Translations under genes and position numbers: made by a program | Shown here: in pieces, positions 9,501 through 17,642 of the stretch | How positions within the stretch are numbered: the first letter of the stretch is position 1 | How the letters are laid out: the number at the start of each line of letters is the position of its first letter | The notes under the pieces: generated by a model | Seen by the model: only the letters and a program-made list of their open reading frames with translations | What the model was told of the DNA's origin: nothing | Databases searched by the model: none | From: JBBQFD01 sp038321575 | Lineage (GTDB): Bacteria > Bacillota_I > Bacilli_A > RF39 > UBA660 | DNA length: 60,782 bases | Assembly: GCA_038321575.1 (NCBI GenBank) | Contig: JBBQFD010000002.1 | Coordinates: forward strand, 1 to 60,782 | Direction of reading: 5' to 3'

Positions 9501-10173
9501 GATGATTACCTGATTCTAAAAGTGCACTTAAAACATCTAATCTTTTAATTAAACGAATTCTTTTTTGAGAAGTAACATCTTTAATATATTCAATAGCTTT
9601 TTTAATTTCTGCTACTTCTTTATCAAGATTAACTTGTTTTAATAATTCTTCAATAGCTTCAGCACCCATACCAACACGGAAACTACTTCCGTATTTTTCA
9701 AAGTACGCACGATATTCTTTATCAGATATCGTTTGTTTCTTTTCAAGTGGGGCTGCTCCTGGTTCTAGAACAACATAAGATACAAAGTATAATACTTCTT
9801 CTAGATCACGAGGTGACATATCAAGGACAAGGCCCATACGAGGTGGAACTCCTTTGGAAAACCAAATATGTGATACAGGTGTTGCTAGTTCGATATGACC
9901 CATACGTTCACGACGTACTTTCGCACGTGTTACTTCAACACCACATCGATCACAGATAACACCTTTATATCTTAAACGTTTATATTTACCACATGAACAT
10001 TCAAAATCTTTATTTGGTCCAAATATTTTTTCACAAAATAGTCCATCTCTTTCGGGTTTTAAAGTACGGTAATTAATGGTTTCGGCTTTTTTAACTTCAC
10101 CATATGACCAAGCTCTAATTTTTTCTGGTGAGGCAATAGCGATTCTTAATCCTTCAAAATTATTAACATCCAT
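6538..10173 (-). CDS. rpoC: RNA polymerase subunit beta-prime
   Basis: RpoC is the catalytic partner of RpoB, 1211 residues. The N-terminal zinc site reads CSCGKYKRLRYKG then CDRCG; the catalytic NADFDGD lies near residue 450; the second zinc-binding region (CKTDNGVCQRCYGRNL) and the C-terminal clamp are complete. Length and order match Firmicutes, without the large proteobacterial insertion. Its ATG overlaps the rpoB stop by one base (TAATG), giving translational coupling for equal subunit synthesis. A strong terminator follows. Confidence 0.99.
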   Translation of the reverse strand: MDVNNFEGLRIAIASPEKIRAWSYGEVKKAETINYRTLKPERDGLFCEKIFGPNKDFECSCGKYKRLRYKGVICDRCGVEVTRAKVRRERMGHIELATPVSHIWFSKGVPPRMGLVLDMSPRDLEEVLYFVSYVVLEPGAAPLEKKQTISDKEYRAYFEKYGSSFRVGMGAEAIEELLKQVNLDKEVAEIKKAIEYIKDVTSQKRIRLIKRLDVLSALLESGNHPEWMILHALPVIPPELRPMIQLDGGRFATSDLNDLYRRVINRNNRLKKLMDLGAPSIIIQNEKRMLQEAVDALFDNGRRGRNITGAGNRPLKSLSSMLKGKQGRFRQNLLGKRVDYSGRSVIVVGPTLKMYECGIPKEMALELFKPHVINGLMTKEIASNIKAAKRMIDNQDPRVWDIVEEKIHEHPVLLNRAPTLHRLGIQAFQPKLISGRSIRLHPLVCTAFNADFDGDQMAVHVPISEEAQSEARLLMLGSNNILKPTDGKPIVTPSQDMVLGNYYLTMEKAGLPGEGRVFKSPNEAMMAYERRELSLHTRIALPVKAFKYKIFPDKYMDKYLITTAGKIIFNEIFPDSFQYINEGVIENIENMTPLKFFADRGANIEEVIKEMPTVEAFNKTQLGKIIAEIYKRYHTTETSVMLDKLKDLGFKFSTLSGISIAISDIKESIEKPRIVKESQALVDQINQQFKRGLITETERLDKVINTWEDAKKQVRKELEAMVKADKDNPISIMMESKARHDISSHTQLVGMRGLFVKPGGGFIEIPVESSFSEGVTISEFFLSTHGTRKGAVDTALKTAEAGYLTRRLVDVVQDIIVKEEDCGTDEGVAVEPFINEKDGAVIESLIDRITGRFTNKKIIHPDTKEVIAERNTYINEQLAEKICSSGIKKVPIRTVLTCKTDNGVCQRCYGRNLATGSIVETGEAVGIMAAQSIGEPGTQLTMRTFNSGGVSGDDITQGLPRVEEVFEARIPKGKATISEINGVISSIEEENGRFTVSVKNDVETKEHVTHYGTKLIIEVGQEVKAGQRFNYGAISPKELLVVTDPITVQQYILLEIQKVYRSQGVDISDKHVEVMARRMISKIKIVNSGNSLFLPGVMISINKFTNVNKELILEGKAPATGRPVLLGITKVSLETESFLSAASFQETTRILTDAAIHGKVDHLTGLKENVIIGKLIPAGTGAKKYRKVDYSLEVDMLKDEPLEALEQELMD

Positions 10174-13100
10174 TATTCCTCAACCCCTTCCACAAAGTCA
10201 GCATCGAGTTCATCAAAATTAACTTCAATATCATCTAAGGTTTCTTGAAATTCATCTTCAACTTCTAACTCGATAACTTTATCTTCGACAATTGGATCAA
10301 CTAGTGGTAAATCAATAACTTTACCTATTTCATCATTTGAAAGGAAGGCATCTTTATCCATTTCTTCTAGTTCACGCATTTCAAGGAACTTACCTTCTTC
10401 ATTTAAGACAGTAATATCTAAGCCTAAAGCTTGGAATTCCTTAATTAATACTCTGAATGATTCTGGAATACCTGGTTTTGGAAGTGGTGTTCCTTTTGCA
10501 AGTGCTTCATATACTTTAACACGACCTACGACATCATCTGATTTAATCGTCATCATTTCTTGTAAAATATGAGCAGCACCATAAGCATATAATGCCCAAA
10601 CTTCCATTTCTCCGAATCTTTGTCCACCCATTTGTGCTTTACCACCAAGTGGTTGTTGCGTTACGAGTGAGTAAGGCCCAATGGCACGAGCATGTAATTT
10701 ATCATCAACCATGTGATGTAATTTAATCATATACATAACACCGATACTGATCTCATGGTCAAATGCTTCACCAGTACGACCATCAAATAATTGAGTCTTA
10801 CCTGATTCATTTAAACCAGCTTCTTTTAAAGCATCAATAATTTCCGTACGCGTAGCTCCATCAAAAACCGGAGTCGCGATATGAATATTTAATTTTTCGG
10901 CAGCTAAGCCTAAATGCATTTCTAAGATTTGTCCAATATTCATACGTGATGGTACGCCTAGTGGATTTAGTAAAATATCAACGGTTGTTCCATCAGCTAA
11001 ATATGGCATGTCTTCTTTTGGTAAGATTAAAGAGATAACCCCTTTATTACCATGACGTCCAGCCATTTTATCTCCAACTGAAATTTTACGTTTTTGAGCA
11101 ATATATACACGAACACGTCTTGAAACACCAGCTGGTAATTCATCAGTGTCTTCTTTAGTAAATACTTTAACATCATGAACAATACCTTCACCACCATGTG
11201 GAACACGAAGTGAGGTATCTCTAACTTCACGAGTTTTTTCACCAAAAATGGCATGTAATAATTTTTCTTCACTAGTTAATTCGGCAATTCCTTTAGGAGT
11301 TACTTTACCAACTAAGATGTCTTCATCTTTTACTTCAGTACCAATACGAACAATACCACAATCATCTAAATTCTTACGTGCATCTTCACTTATATTTGGA
11401 ATATCACGAGTAAATTCTTCAGGTCCTAGTTTGGTATCACGACATTCGATTTCATAATCATCAATATGAATTGATGTATAAACATCATCAGTTACTAAAC
11501 GTTCATTTAAAATAACCGCATCTTCATAGTTATAACCATCATAGTTCATGAAAGCAACCGTTACGTTTTTACCTAAAGCCATTTCCCCTTGATCGGTACT
11601 TGGACCATCGGCAATAACCATACCACGAGTTACTTTATCATTTAATTTTAAGATTGGAATTTGATGGTAACAAGTTCCTTGATTACTTTTTTCGAAGTCG
11701 TTTAAAAAGTATGAATCAGACCCACCGACTGTTTTAACAACAATTTTACGAGCATCAACATAACTAACAACACCATCAGCTTTCGCAATAACAACAGCAC
11801 CTGAATCCAAAGCTGCAATAGCTTCAATTCCAGTACCAATACGTGGTGCTTCGGTTTTAAGTAAAGGAATCGCTTGACGTTGCATGTTGGCACCCATCAA
11901 GGCACGTTTTCCTTCATCATGTTCCAAGAATGGAATAGCAGCGGTAGTAATTGATACTACTTGTTGTGGTGAAACGTCGATATAATCAACTTTAGATGTT
12001 TCAATAATCATAGTTTCGCCACGATAACGAACGGGAACACGTTCTACATCAATATTATTTTTATCATCAATTTTAACAACTGGTTGTGAAATATAATATT
12101 CTAATTCTTCATCAGCTGTCATATAGGTTATTTCATCAGTTAAATGACAATTATCAACTTTACGATATGGTGTCATAATGAAACCATAATCATTTATACG
12201 AGCATAACTCGCAAGTTGGGTAATTAATCCAATGTTTGGTCCTTCTGGAGATTCAATTGGACATAATCTACCATAATGTGATGAATTTACGTCACGCACT
12301 TCCATACCAGCACGTTCTCTACTTAACCCACCAGGTCCTAAAGAAGATAATCTACGTTTATTAGCTAATTCAGAAATCGGATTAGTTTGGTCCATAAATT
12401 GAGATAATTGACTACTACCAAAGAATTCTTTAATGGCAGCCGTTAATGGACGAATATTAATCAATGATTTAGGTGTAACTTCAGTGATTTCTTGAGTAGA
12501 CATACGATCACGAATAACACGTTCAATACGACTAACACCAATTCTAAATTGGTTTTGTAATAATTCACCAACTTGACGAACACGACGATTAGATAAGTGG
12601 TCGATTTCATCAAAATGACCAATTCCTTCAAGTAAGTTTAAATAATAAGATACTGATGCATATACATCAGAAATAGTTAAGCGTTTAATATCGCTTGTTT
12701 GATCATTTCCAATAATATTAATAATACGATCAGGATTCTTTTTAGAATAAACTTTAATTACTTGAACTTTATTATATGTGTCAAGTGATTCATTAATAGG
12801 AACTTCTTTTACGCCAAAACCATCTTTAAATAATGGTCTGATTTCTTCTAAAAGTATTTTAGTGATTTCAGTTCCTGATTTAACGATTACTTTTTTACCT
12901 ATTTTAATATCTTGAGCAATGATGCAACCAAGTAAACGGTCACATACATCTAATTTACGATTAAATTTATAACGACCAACTTTTGCCAAGTCATAGCGAA
13001 AAGAATCAAAGAATCTTGAAATCAATTGATTTTTAGCACTATCTAAGGTTGAAGGTTCACCGGGACGCAATTTAGAGTGAATATCGATCAATGCTTCATC

Positions 13101-13787
13101 GGTATTCTTATTAGCGTCTTTTTCAAGGGTCTTATCTAGATAGTGATCTTGACCTAATAAATCGATAATATCTTCATCATTAGATAAACCTAACGCACGT
13201 AATAAGGTTGTTACAGGTACTTTTCTCGTACGATCGATACGAACGTAAACAACGTCACGAGCATCAGTTTCATATTCAAGCCAAGTTCCACGAGTTGGTA
13301 TAATTTGCGATGTTACTACTAAACGACCGCTTTTATCTATTTCATGACCAAAGTAAACGCTTGGAGAACGTACTAATTGTGATACGATTACACGTTCTGC
13401 TCCATTTATAATAAATGTTCCACTTTCAGTCATGATTGGCATATCGCCTAAATAAATATCTTGTTCTTTAACTTCACCTGTTTCATGGTTAAATAGTCGA
13501 GCTGCAACTTTCAAGGATGCTGCATAAGTAGCATCTCTTTCTTTGCATTGTTTGATAGTGTATTTTGGTGCATCGAACGAATAATCGCCAAATTCCAACG
13601 ATAAACTCCCAGTAAAACTTTCTACTGGGAAGATATCTTTAAATACTTCGCTTATTCCTTCTTGCATAAACCAATCATAAGATTTTTTTTGAATTTCTAG
13701 TAAGTTACCTAATTCAATAGCATTTGTTGTTTTAGCATAACTTCTTCTTTCGCGGTGATCACCAAATTTTTTAACTGTATAAGCCAT
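10173..13787 (-). CDS. rpoB: RNA polymerase subunit beta
   Basis: RpoB has 1204 residues with all conserved blocks, including SSQLSQFMDQTNPISELANK, RRLSSLGPGGLSRERAG and GRHGNKGVIS. In the rifampicin pocket the residue equivalent to E. coli His526 is Asn (residue 476 here, codon 12360-12362) and Thr525 is Ala; Gln513, Asp516 and Ser531 equivalents are kept. Asn at 526 is reported to underlie natural rifampicin insensitivity in Mollicutes, so low sensitivity is predicted. The C-terminus is strongly acidic. It follows ybxB behind its own promoter and is coupled to rpoC by a one-base overlap. Confidence 0.99.
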   Translation of the reverse strand: MAYTVKKFGDHRERRSYAKTTNAIELGNLLEIQKKSYDWFMQEGISEVFKDIFPVESFTGSLSLEFGDYSFDAPKYTIKQCKERDATYAASLKVAARLFNHETGEVKEQDIYLGDMPIMTESGTFIINGAERVIVSQLVRSPSVYFGHEIDKSGRLVVTSQIIPTRGTWLEYETDARDVVYVRIDRTRKVPVTTLLRALGLSNDEDIIDLLGQDHYLDKTLEKDANKNTDEALIDIHSKLRPGEPSTLDSAKNQLISRFFDSFRYDLAKVGRYKFNRKLDVCDRLLGCIIAQDIKIGKKVIVKSGTEITKILLEEIRPLFKDGFGVKEVPINESLDTYNKVQVIKVYSKKNPDRIINIIGNDQTSDIKRLTISDVYASVSYYLNLLEGIGHFDEIDHLSNRRVRQVGELLQNQFRIGVSRIERVIRDRMSTQEITEVTPKSLINIRPLTAAIKEFFGSSQLSQFMDQTNPISELANKRRLSSLGPGGLSRERAGMEVRDVNSSHYGRLCPIESPEGPNIGLITQLASYARINDYGFIMTPYRKVDNCHLTDEITYMTADEELEYYISQPVVKIDDKNNIDVERVPVRYRGETMIIETSKVDYIDVSPQQVVSITTAAIPFLEHDEGKRALMGANMQRQAIPLLKTEAPRIGTGIEAIAALDSGAVVIAKADGVVSYVDARKIVVKTVGGSDSYFLNDFEKSNQGTCYHQIPILKLNDKVTRGMVIADGPSTDQGEMALGKNVTVAFMNYDGYNYEDAVILNERLVTDDVYTSIHIDDYEIECRDTKLGPEEFTRDIPNISEDARKNLDDCGIVRIGTEVKDEDILVGKVTPKGIAELTSEEKLLHAIFGEKTREVRDTSLRVPHGGEGIVHDVKVFTKEDTDELPAGVSRRVRVYIAQKRKISVGDKMAGRHGNKGVISLILPKEDMPYLADGTTVDILLNPLGVPSRMNIGQILEMHLGLAAEKLNIHIATPVFDGATRTEIIDALKEAGLNESGKTQLFDGRTGEAFDHEISIGVMYMIKLHHMVDDKLHARAIGPYSLVTQQPLGGKAQMGGQRFGEMEVWALYAYGAAHILQEMMTIKSDDVVGRVKVYEALAKGTPLPKPGIPESFRVLIKEFQALGLDITVLNEEGKFLEMRELEEMDKDAFLSNDEIGKVIDLPLVDPIVEDKVIELEVEDEFQETLDDIEVNFDELDADFVEGVEE

Positions 13788-13848
13788 TCATTCACCCCTA
13801 TAACTAAATTTACCAAAGAACATTTTGTAAGTATGTCGCCAATTTATA

Positions 13849-13877
13849 ATTCTAATACAATTATTGCAAATTGTCAA
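13849..13877 (-). promoter_or_regulatory. promoter of rpoB-rpoC
   Basis: TTGACA (13872-13877), 17 bases and TAGAAT (13849-13854) on the minus strand, overlapping the end of ybxB. It gives a leader of about 55 bases before rpoB. Confidence 0.75.
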
Positions 13878-14461
13878 TCATTTATAGCTTGGATAACATA
13901 AAAACCTCTACTTTTGTGTGTGACGGTTACTTTATAAATAGCACCAAGGTCTTTTACTAAAGATTTAGCACCCTGATTCTTACTTACTACTAACCATAAT
14001 TCACCACGTGGTTTCAAGTGTTCTTTTGCATGGAATAGTATTTCATATAACTTTACTTTGCCTACCCTAATCGGTGGATTAGTAATAATAAAATCATATT
14101 GTTTTGATACCTTGTTATAAGTATCACTAATAAAGGTATTAACGGTAACATCATTTAGAATCGCATTTTCTTTAGCTAAATTCAAACTACGCTCATTAAT
14201 ATCAATCATGTCCACATTACAATTACAATTCTTTTTAAGATATATGCCAATAGGTCCGTAACCACAACCAAAATCTAGTACCTCGCCTTTTATATGTAAT
14301 GGATCAATACTTTCTAAAAGGGTTCTGGTCCCAAAATCAAGACTATTTTTTGAAAATACTCCGTTATCAGTTTTAAATTTATATGTAATAAATTTAATAA
14401 CAACTTCAAATTCTTTAATTACACTTTTTAGATCTGGTTCGTTTGTAAAATAATGTCCCAT
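13874..14461 (-). CDS. ybxB: class I SAM-dependent methyltransferase, YbxB/RsmC family
   Basis: This 195-residue protein resembles the rRNA guanine-N2 methyltransferase family of E. coli RsmC, but as the short single-domain form found next to rpoB in Bacillus (YbxB). The SAM-binding motif VLDFGCGYGPIGIYL lies near residues 62-75, an acidic MIDIN loop follows, and the catalytic NPPIR motif is typical of base N-methylation. The substrate, probably 16S rRNA, is inferred from family and position between rplL and rpoB. The ATG at 14461 follows a weak binding site. Its stop lies inside the rpoB promoter region. Confidence 0.88.
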   Translation of the reverse strand: MGHYFTNEPDLKSVIKEFEVVIKFITYKFKTDNGVFSKNSLDFGTRTLLESIDPLHIKGEVLDFGCGYGPIGIYLKKNCNCNVDMIDINERSLNLAKENAILNDVTVNTFISDTYNKVSKQYDFIITNPPIRVGKVKLYEILFHAKEHLKPRGELWLVVSKNQGAKSLVKDLGAIYKVTVTHKSRGFYVIQAIND

Positions 14462-14484
14462 ATCTCACCTACTTATACGTGGAA

Positions 14485-14512
14485 AGCCCATACTAATTAT
14501 TTAGTATAGGCT
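14485..14512 (-). other. strong hairpin between rplL and ybxB, possible processing or attenuation site
   Basis: Arms agcccatacta and tagtataggct form an 11-bp stem (one G-U) around a six-base loop, but no T-run follows, so a simple intrinsic terminator is unlikely. Stabilising or processing the abundant rplJL transcript and lowering ybxB read-through is a reasonable inference. Confidence 0.6.
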
Positions 14513-14529
14513 AAACGTAATTAATTGAA

Positions 14530-14895
14530 TTATTTAATTTCAGTTTCTGCGCCAGCTTCATCAAATTTAACTTTTAATTCTGCTGCTTCATCTCTAGAGA
14601 TGTTTTCTTTAACTGCGCCACCATTATCAGCAACATCTTTAGCTTCTTTTAATCCTAAGCCTGTGATATCACGTACTAATTTAATAACTGAGATTTTATT
14701 AGGTCCAGCACTTGTTAATACTAAACTAACACTGCTTGGTCCTTCTGCTTCTTCAGCTACTGGTGCAGCGGCTGCTGCAACGGCACTTGGATCAACTCCA
14801 TATGCTTCTTTCATTGCGTCGACTAATTCTTTAACTTCAAGAATTGTCATTTCATTTAATGCTTCGATAAAACTTTTTGCTGTTAACTTTGCCAT
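14530..14895 (-). CDS. rplL: 50S ribosomal protein L7/L12
   Basis: L7/L12 is the multicopy stalk protein that recruits translation GTPases. The 121 residues include the N-terminal dimerisation domain (MAKLTAKSFIEALNEM), an Ala-rich hinge near residues 38-52, and the C-terminal domain with the GLGLKEAKDVAD factor-binding helix. A ggaggaaat binding site precedes the ATG. It follows rplJ by about 20 bases and is co-regulated with it by the L10 leader. Confidence 0.99.
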   Translation of the reverse strand: MAKLTAKSFIEALNEMTILEVKELVDAMKEAYGVDPSAVAAAAAPVAEEAEGPSSVSLVLTSAGPNKISVIKLVRDITGLGLKEAKDVADNGGAVKENISRDEAAELKVKFDEAGAETEIK

Positions 14896-14915
14896 TTCTA
14901 TTTCCTCCTCTTAAA

Positions 14916-15404
14916 TTATTTTTTTTCTTTGCTATAAAGATCAAGGGCAACTGATAAGTTTTTTACAACTCCAATTAAACCACCTGCTAACATTGTTAGC
15001 AATACTTGTCTTGATGGGATAGCTGCTAATGTACTTAACATTTTAGCATCTGCTACACTACCATCGATATAACCTACTTTTAGTTCTAGTGCTTTATGCA
15101 GTTTTGCATAATCACTAAGGATTTTGATAGGAGCGATTGCATCACTACCAAAGGCCATTGCTTTAGGGCCGTTTAAATGTTCTTCAACATTAATATTTAA
15201 ACTTTCTAAAGCTCTTTTTACTAGAGTATTTTTATATACTCTAACATCAGATCCAGATTCACGTAGTTTTCTTCTTAGCTCAGTCATTTCAACTACTGAA
15301 AGACCGCGATATTCGAATAAAACGATTGAAGCTGACGACTTAGTTTTCGCTGCGATTTCGTCGATAACTAGTTGTTTTTGATCTAGAATCTTTTGATTTG
15401 CCAC
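14916..15404 (-). CDS. rplJ: 50S ribosomal protein L10
   Basis: L10 anchors L7/L12 dimers to the ribosome and represses its own operon. The start chosen is GTG at 15402-15404 (MANQKILDQKQL), six bases after a perfect aggagg (15411-15416); the in-frame ATG further upstream lies before that site and would translate through it. This gives 162 residues, close to Bacillus L10. The conserved VLFEYRGLSVVEMTELR and KNTLVKRA segments are present, as is the C-terminal helix that binds L12. Preceded by the L10 leader. Confidence 0.97.
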   Translation of the reverse strand: MANQKILDQKQLVIDEIAAKTKSSASIVLFEYRGLSVVEMTELRRKLRESGSDVRVYKNTLVKRALESLNINVEEHLNGPKAMAFGSDAIAPIKILSDYAKLHKALELKVGYIDGSVADAKMLSTLAAIPSRQVLLTMLAGGLIGVVKNLSVALDLYSKEKK

Positions 15405-15416
15405 ATTACACCTCCT

Positions 15417-15547
15417 CATTTTCATTTACCGTATAAAAAAGCCCAGCTGCGTAGAGTTGGGCCGAAAGACTTAAATAAATAAGTTCCTCGGTAGGATATT
15501 AAGCATAAATGCCCCTACTGTCTACGGTACTATTAAATTTTTTGAAC
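15417..15547 (-). ncRNA. L10 ribosomal protein leader with attenuator hairpin
   Basis: About 130 bases of untranslated RNA precede rplJ. They contain paired segments in the middle (around taccgtagacagtagggg and atcctaccgaggaac) and end in a GC-rich hairpin gcccagct/agttgggc (15441-15462) with a T-run on the minus strand just before the binding site. This matches the known L10 leader of Firmicutes, where L10(L12) binding controls expression of rplJL. Confidence 0.8.
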
Positions 15548-15553
15548 AAATTG

Positions 15554-15582
15554 ATTATAACATACTAGCATTTAATTGTCAA
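15554..15582 (-). promoter_or_regulatory. promoter of rplJ-rplL
   Basis: TTGACA (15577-15582), exactly 17 bases and TATAAT (15554-15559) on the minus strand, a full consensus promoter. The -35 box overlaps the last codons of rplA. Confidence 0.9.
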
Positions 15583-16267
15583 AACTTTTTGAATCAATTT
15601 TTATGCCAGGTCCCATAGTTGCTGAGATAGCGATATTTTTAATATATTCGCCCTTAATAACTGCTGGTCTTGTTTTGTTAATAACTGCCATAAAAGCATT
15701 TAGATTTTCAACTAATTTGTCAGCATCGAATGATACTTTACCAAAGATAACTTGAATGTTACCTTGATCATCAGCACGATATTCAACACGACCTTTTTTT
15801 ACGTCTTCAACAGCTTTTTTAGTATCCATCGTTACGGTACCTGTTTTTGGATTTGGCATAAGGCCTTTAGGTCCTAAAATTTTACCAATTTTACCAAGAG
15901 CGGGCATCATATCGGGAGTTGCTATCATAACATCGAAACCAAACCAAAGTTCTTTTTCGATCTTTTCAAGCATATCAGCATCACCAACAAATTCTGCACC
16001 GGCTTCTTTAGCCATTTTAGCAGCTTCACCTTTAGCGATTACCAATACTGTTTTAGATTTACCAGTTCCATTAGGTAAAACAATTGCGCCTCTGATTTGT
16101 TGATCAGCTTTTTTAGTATCAATATTTAAATGGATAGCTAATTCAACTGATTCATCAAATTTAGCAGATGCGGTTTCTTTTACTAATTTTACTGCTTCAT
16201 CTTTTCCGTAAAATTTTGTTCTATCTACTTTACTGAAAGCTTCAACATATTTCTTACCTCTTGACAT
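15572..16267 (-). CDS. rplA: 50S ribosomal protein L1
   Basis: L1 forms the mobile L1 stalk and often represses the rplK-rplA operon. The start is the ATG at 16265-16267 (MSRGKKYVEAF), with aaggaggat upstream; the longer frame adds 15 unrelated residues. The 231 residues match the family. Signature segments include LPNGTGKSKTVLV, GKIGKILGPKGLMPNPKTGTV and the C-terminal ATMGPGIKID. The rplJ promoter overlaps its final codons. Confidence 0.98.
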   Translation of the reverse strand: MSRGKKYVEAFSKVDRTKFYGKDEAVKLVKETASAKFDESVELAIHLNIDTKKADQQIRGAIVLPNGTGKSKTVLVIAKGEAAKMAKEAGAEFVGDADMLEKIEKELWFGFDVMIATPDMMPALGKIGKILGPKGLMPNPKTGTVTMDTKKAVEDVKKGRVEYRADDQGNIQVIFGKVSFDADKLVENLNAFMAVINKTRPAVIKGEYIKNIAISATMGPGIKIDSKSFDN

Positions 16268-16332
16268 TTTCTTATCCTCCTTATGTGGTATATGCGGATT
16301 TATACCTCCCACATAGGTTCTACCTATATGAA

Positions 16333-16980
16333 TTATTTATCTTCTGTTTCTTTTGTTTCTTCAGTAGTTTCTGTTTCTACTTTAGCTTCTTTATCTTTAT
16401 CTTCATCTTCATCTTCGTCTTCATTTGCTTTAGCAGTAGCTTCAGCTAAGGTACGATTTGCAGATTCTAATTTAGCTAATTCAGCTTCTCTTCTTGCGAT
16501 TTCTAATTCTTCTGCCATAGCTTCTTGAGCTTGTTCAGCAAGTTCAGCATCATTAACACCCTTAACGGCAACACCCATATTACGAGCAGTACCTTCAACG
16601 ATTTTCATAGCTGATGCTAAATCATATGCATTTAAATCAGGCATTTTGATTTTAGCTATTTCTTCGATTTCTTTTAAAGTTAAGGTCGCAACGATGTTAT
16701 TAGCACCTTTTTTTGATCCTGCTTTGATTTTAGCATATTTCATAATCAAGAATGCTGCTGGTGGAGTTTTAATTACAAAGTCGAAACTACGATCTTCATA
16801 GATTGAAATTTCAACTGGTAATATATCACCCATTTTATCTTTAGTTGCTTCATTATACTTGGTACAGAAATCTTGTAAATTAATACCTGCAGGTCCAAGT
16901 ACCGTTCCAACTGGTGGAGCCGGTGTAGCTCTTCCTGCGGGGATTTGTAATTTTACTTTTTTTGCAATTTGTTTTGCCAC
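16333..16980 (-). CDS. rplK: 50S ribosomal protein L11 with a charged C-terminal extension
   Basis: L11 sits at the GTPase-associated centre. The start is GTG at 16978-16980 (MAKQIAKKVKLQ), eight bases after aggagg. Residues 1-141 are a complete L11 with the Pro-rich PAGRATPAPPVGTVLGPAG loop and the MGVAV end of the RNA-binding domain. About 74 extra residues follow: an Ala/Glu-rich probable coiled coil, then a Glu/Asp/Lys/Thr-rich disordered tail including an ED repeat. Ordinary L11 proteins end near residue 141. The gene follows nusG behind an L1-type leader and is followed by rplA. Confidence 0.97.
   Translation of the reverse strand: MAKQIAKKVKLQIPAGRATPAPPVGTVLGPAGINLQDFCTKYNEATKDKMGDILPVEISIYEDRSFDFVIKTPPAAFLIMKYAKIKAGSKKGANNIVATLTLKEIEEIAKIKMPDLNAYDLASAMKIVEGTARNMGVAVKGVNDAELAEQAQEAMAEELEIARREAELAKLESANRTLAEATAKANEDEDEDEDKDKEAKVETETTEETKETEDK
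16396..16426 (-). repeat. simple Glu-Asp coding repeat in the rplK tail
   Basis: The plus strand has an imperfect run of cttcat/ctt units encoding alternating Glu and Asp in the L11 tail. Such a run can change length by slippage. Confidence 0.7.
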
Positions 16981-16999
16981 GAAAAACACCTCCTATATT

Positions 17000-17075
17000 C
17001 GTTTTTTTTCGCGAGTGGTACTATTGGCTATTCCGCGCCTCCCACTGGTTTCATCTATATTTAACAATATAGCCA
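17000..17075 (-). promoter_or_regulatory. probable L1-binding leader of rplK-rplA
   Basis: The transcribed leader contains gtgggaggcgcgg and, a few bases on, aatagtaccac. These resemble the L1-binding region of 23S rRNA (GUGGAG paired with AAAUACCAC), the mimic by which L1 represses its operon. A hairpin ctatat/aatatag (17056-17074) precedes it. The match is by pattern only. Confidence 0.6.
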
Positions 17076-17079
17076 TTTA

Positions 17080-17108
17080 ATAATAACATAATTGAATTAA
17101 AAATACAA
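17080..17108 (-). promoter_or_regulatory. promoter of rplK-rplA
   Basis: TTGTAT (17103-17108), 17 bases and TATTAT (17080-17085) on the minus strand just after the nusG stop. Boxes are one or two bases off consensus. Confidence 0.55.
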
Positions 17109-17642
17109 CTATGATTTTTGGATTTCAGTTAAATCTAAATCGACTCTTGTTTCTTGTCCAAATAGATCAACATCAATACCAAGTTTTTGGGTTTCCATAC
17201 TGATTTCTCTAACTTTACCATACATACCAGCAAATGGTCCATTAATAACTTTAACTGAATCTCCAACATTAAGTGAAGAACCAATTTCAAGTCTTCTTAA
17301 GCCCATCGCACCTAAGATTTTATCGACTTCTGCGGGAGTTAAAGGAAATGGTTTTGCACCTCGACCTGATGAGCCGATAAATCCAGTAACACCGGGAGTA
17401 TTACGAACAACAAACCATGCTTCATCTGACATCATCATTTCAACTAAAATGTATCCAGGAAACATCTTCTTAAGTTTTTCTTTACTAACGCCATCTTTTA
17501 CTTCAACTTCGATTTGTTCTGGCACAATGATACGGTAAATAAACTCTTCCATACCCATTGAGTTAGCACGCATCTCTAATTTTTCTTTTACTTTACTTTC
17601 ATGACCAGAATAAGTATTAACTACATACCATTCTTTTTGCAT
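17109..17642 (-). CDS. nusG: transcription antitermination/pausing factor NusG
   Basis: NusG binds RNA polymerase and couples it to Rho or the ribosome. The 177 residues include the NGN domain (MQKEWYVVNTYSGHESKVKEKL, MFPGYILVEM, VRNTPGVTGFIG) and a C-terminal KOW domain (VGDSVKVINGPFAGMYGKV). Length equals Bacillus NusG. The ATG overlaps the secE stop by one base (TAATG), so translation is coupled. The secE-nusG-rplK order is the bacterial standard. Confidence 0.99.
   Translation of the reverse strand: MQKEWYVVNTYSGHESKVKEKLEMRANSMGMEEFIYRIIVPEQIEVEVKDGVSKEKLKKMFPGYILVEMMMSDEAWFVVRNTPGVTGFIGSSGRGAKPFPLTPAEVDKILGAMGLRRLEIGSSLNVGDSVKVINGPFAGMYGKVREISMETQKLGIDVDLFGQETRVDLDLTEIQKS

Noticed and set aside
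960..13787. Many open frames opposite or across tuf, fusA, rpoC and rpoB
   Set aside because: They lie inside strongly conserved genes in other frames, lack binding sites, and encode low-complexity or meaningless sequence.
14525..14914. Plus-strand frame of 129 residues opposite rplL
   Set aside because: Antisense of a certain ribosomal gene, Ala/Ser-rich only because of the L12 hinge.
16261..16528. Plus-strand Ser/Phe-rich frames
   Set aside because: Complement of the Glu/Asp-rich rplK tail; no start signal or family likeness.
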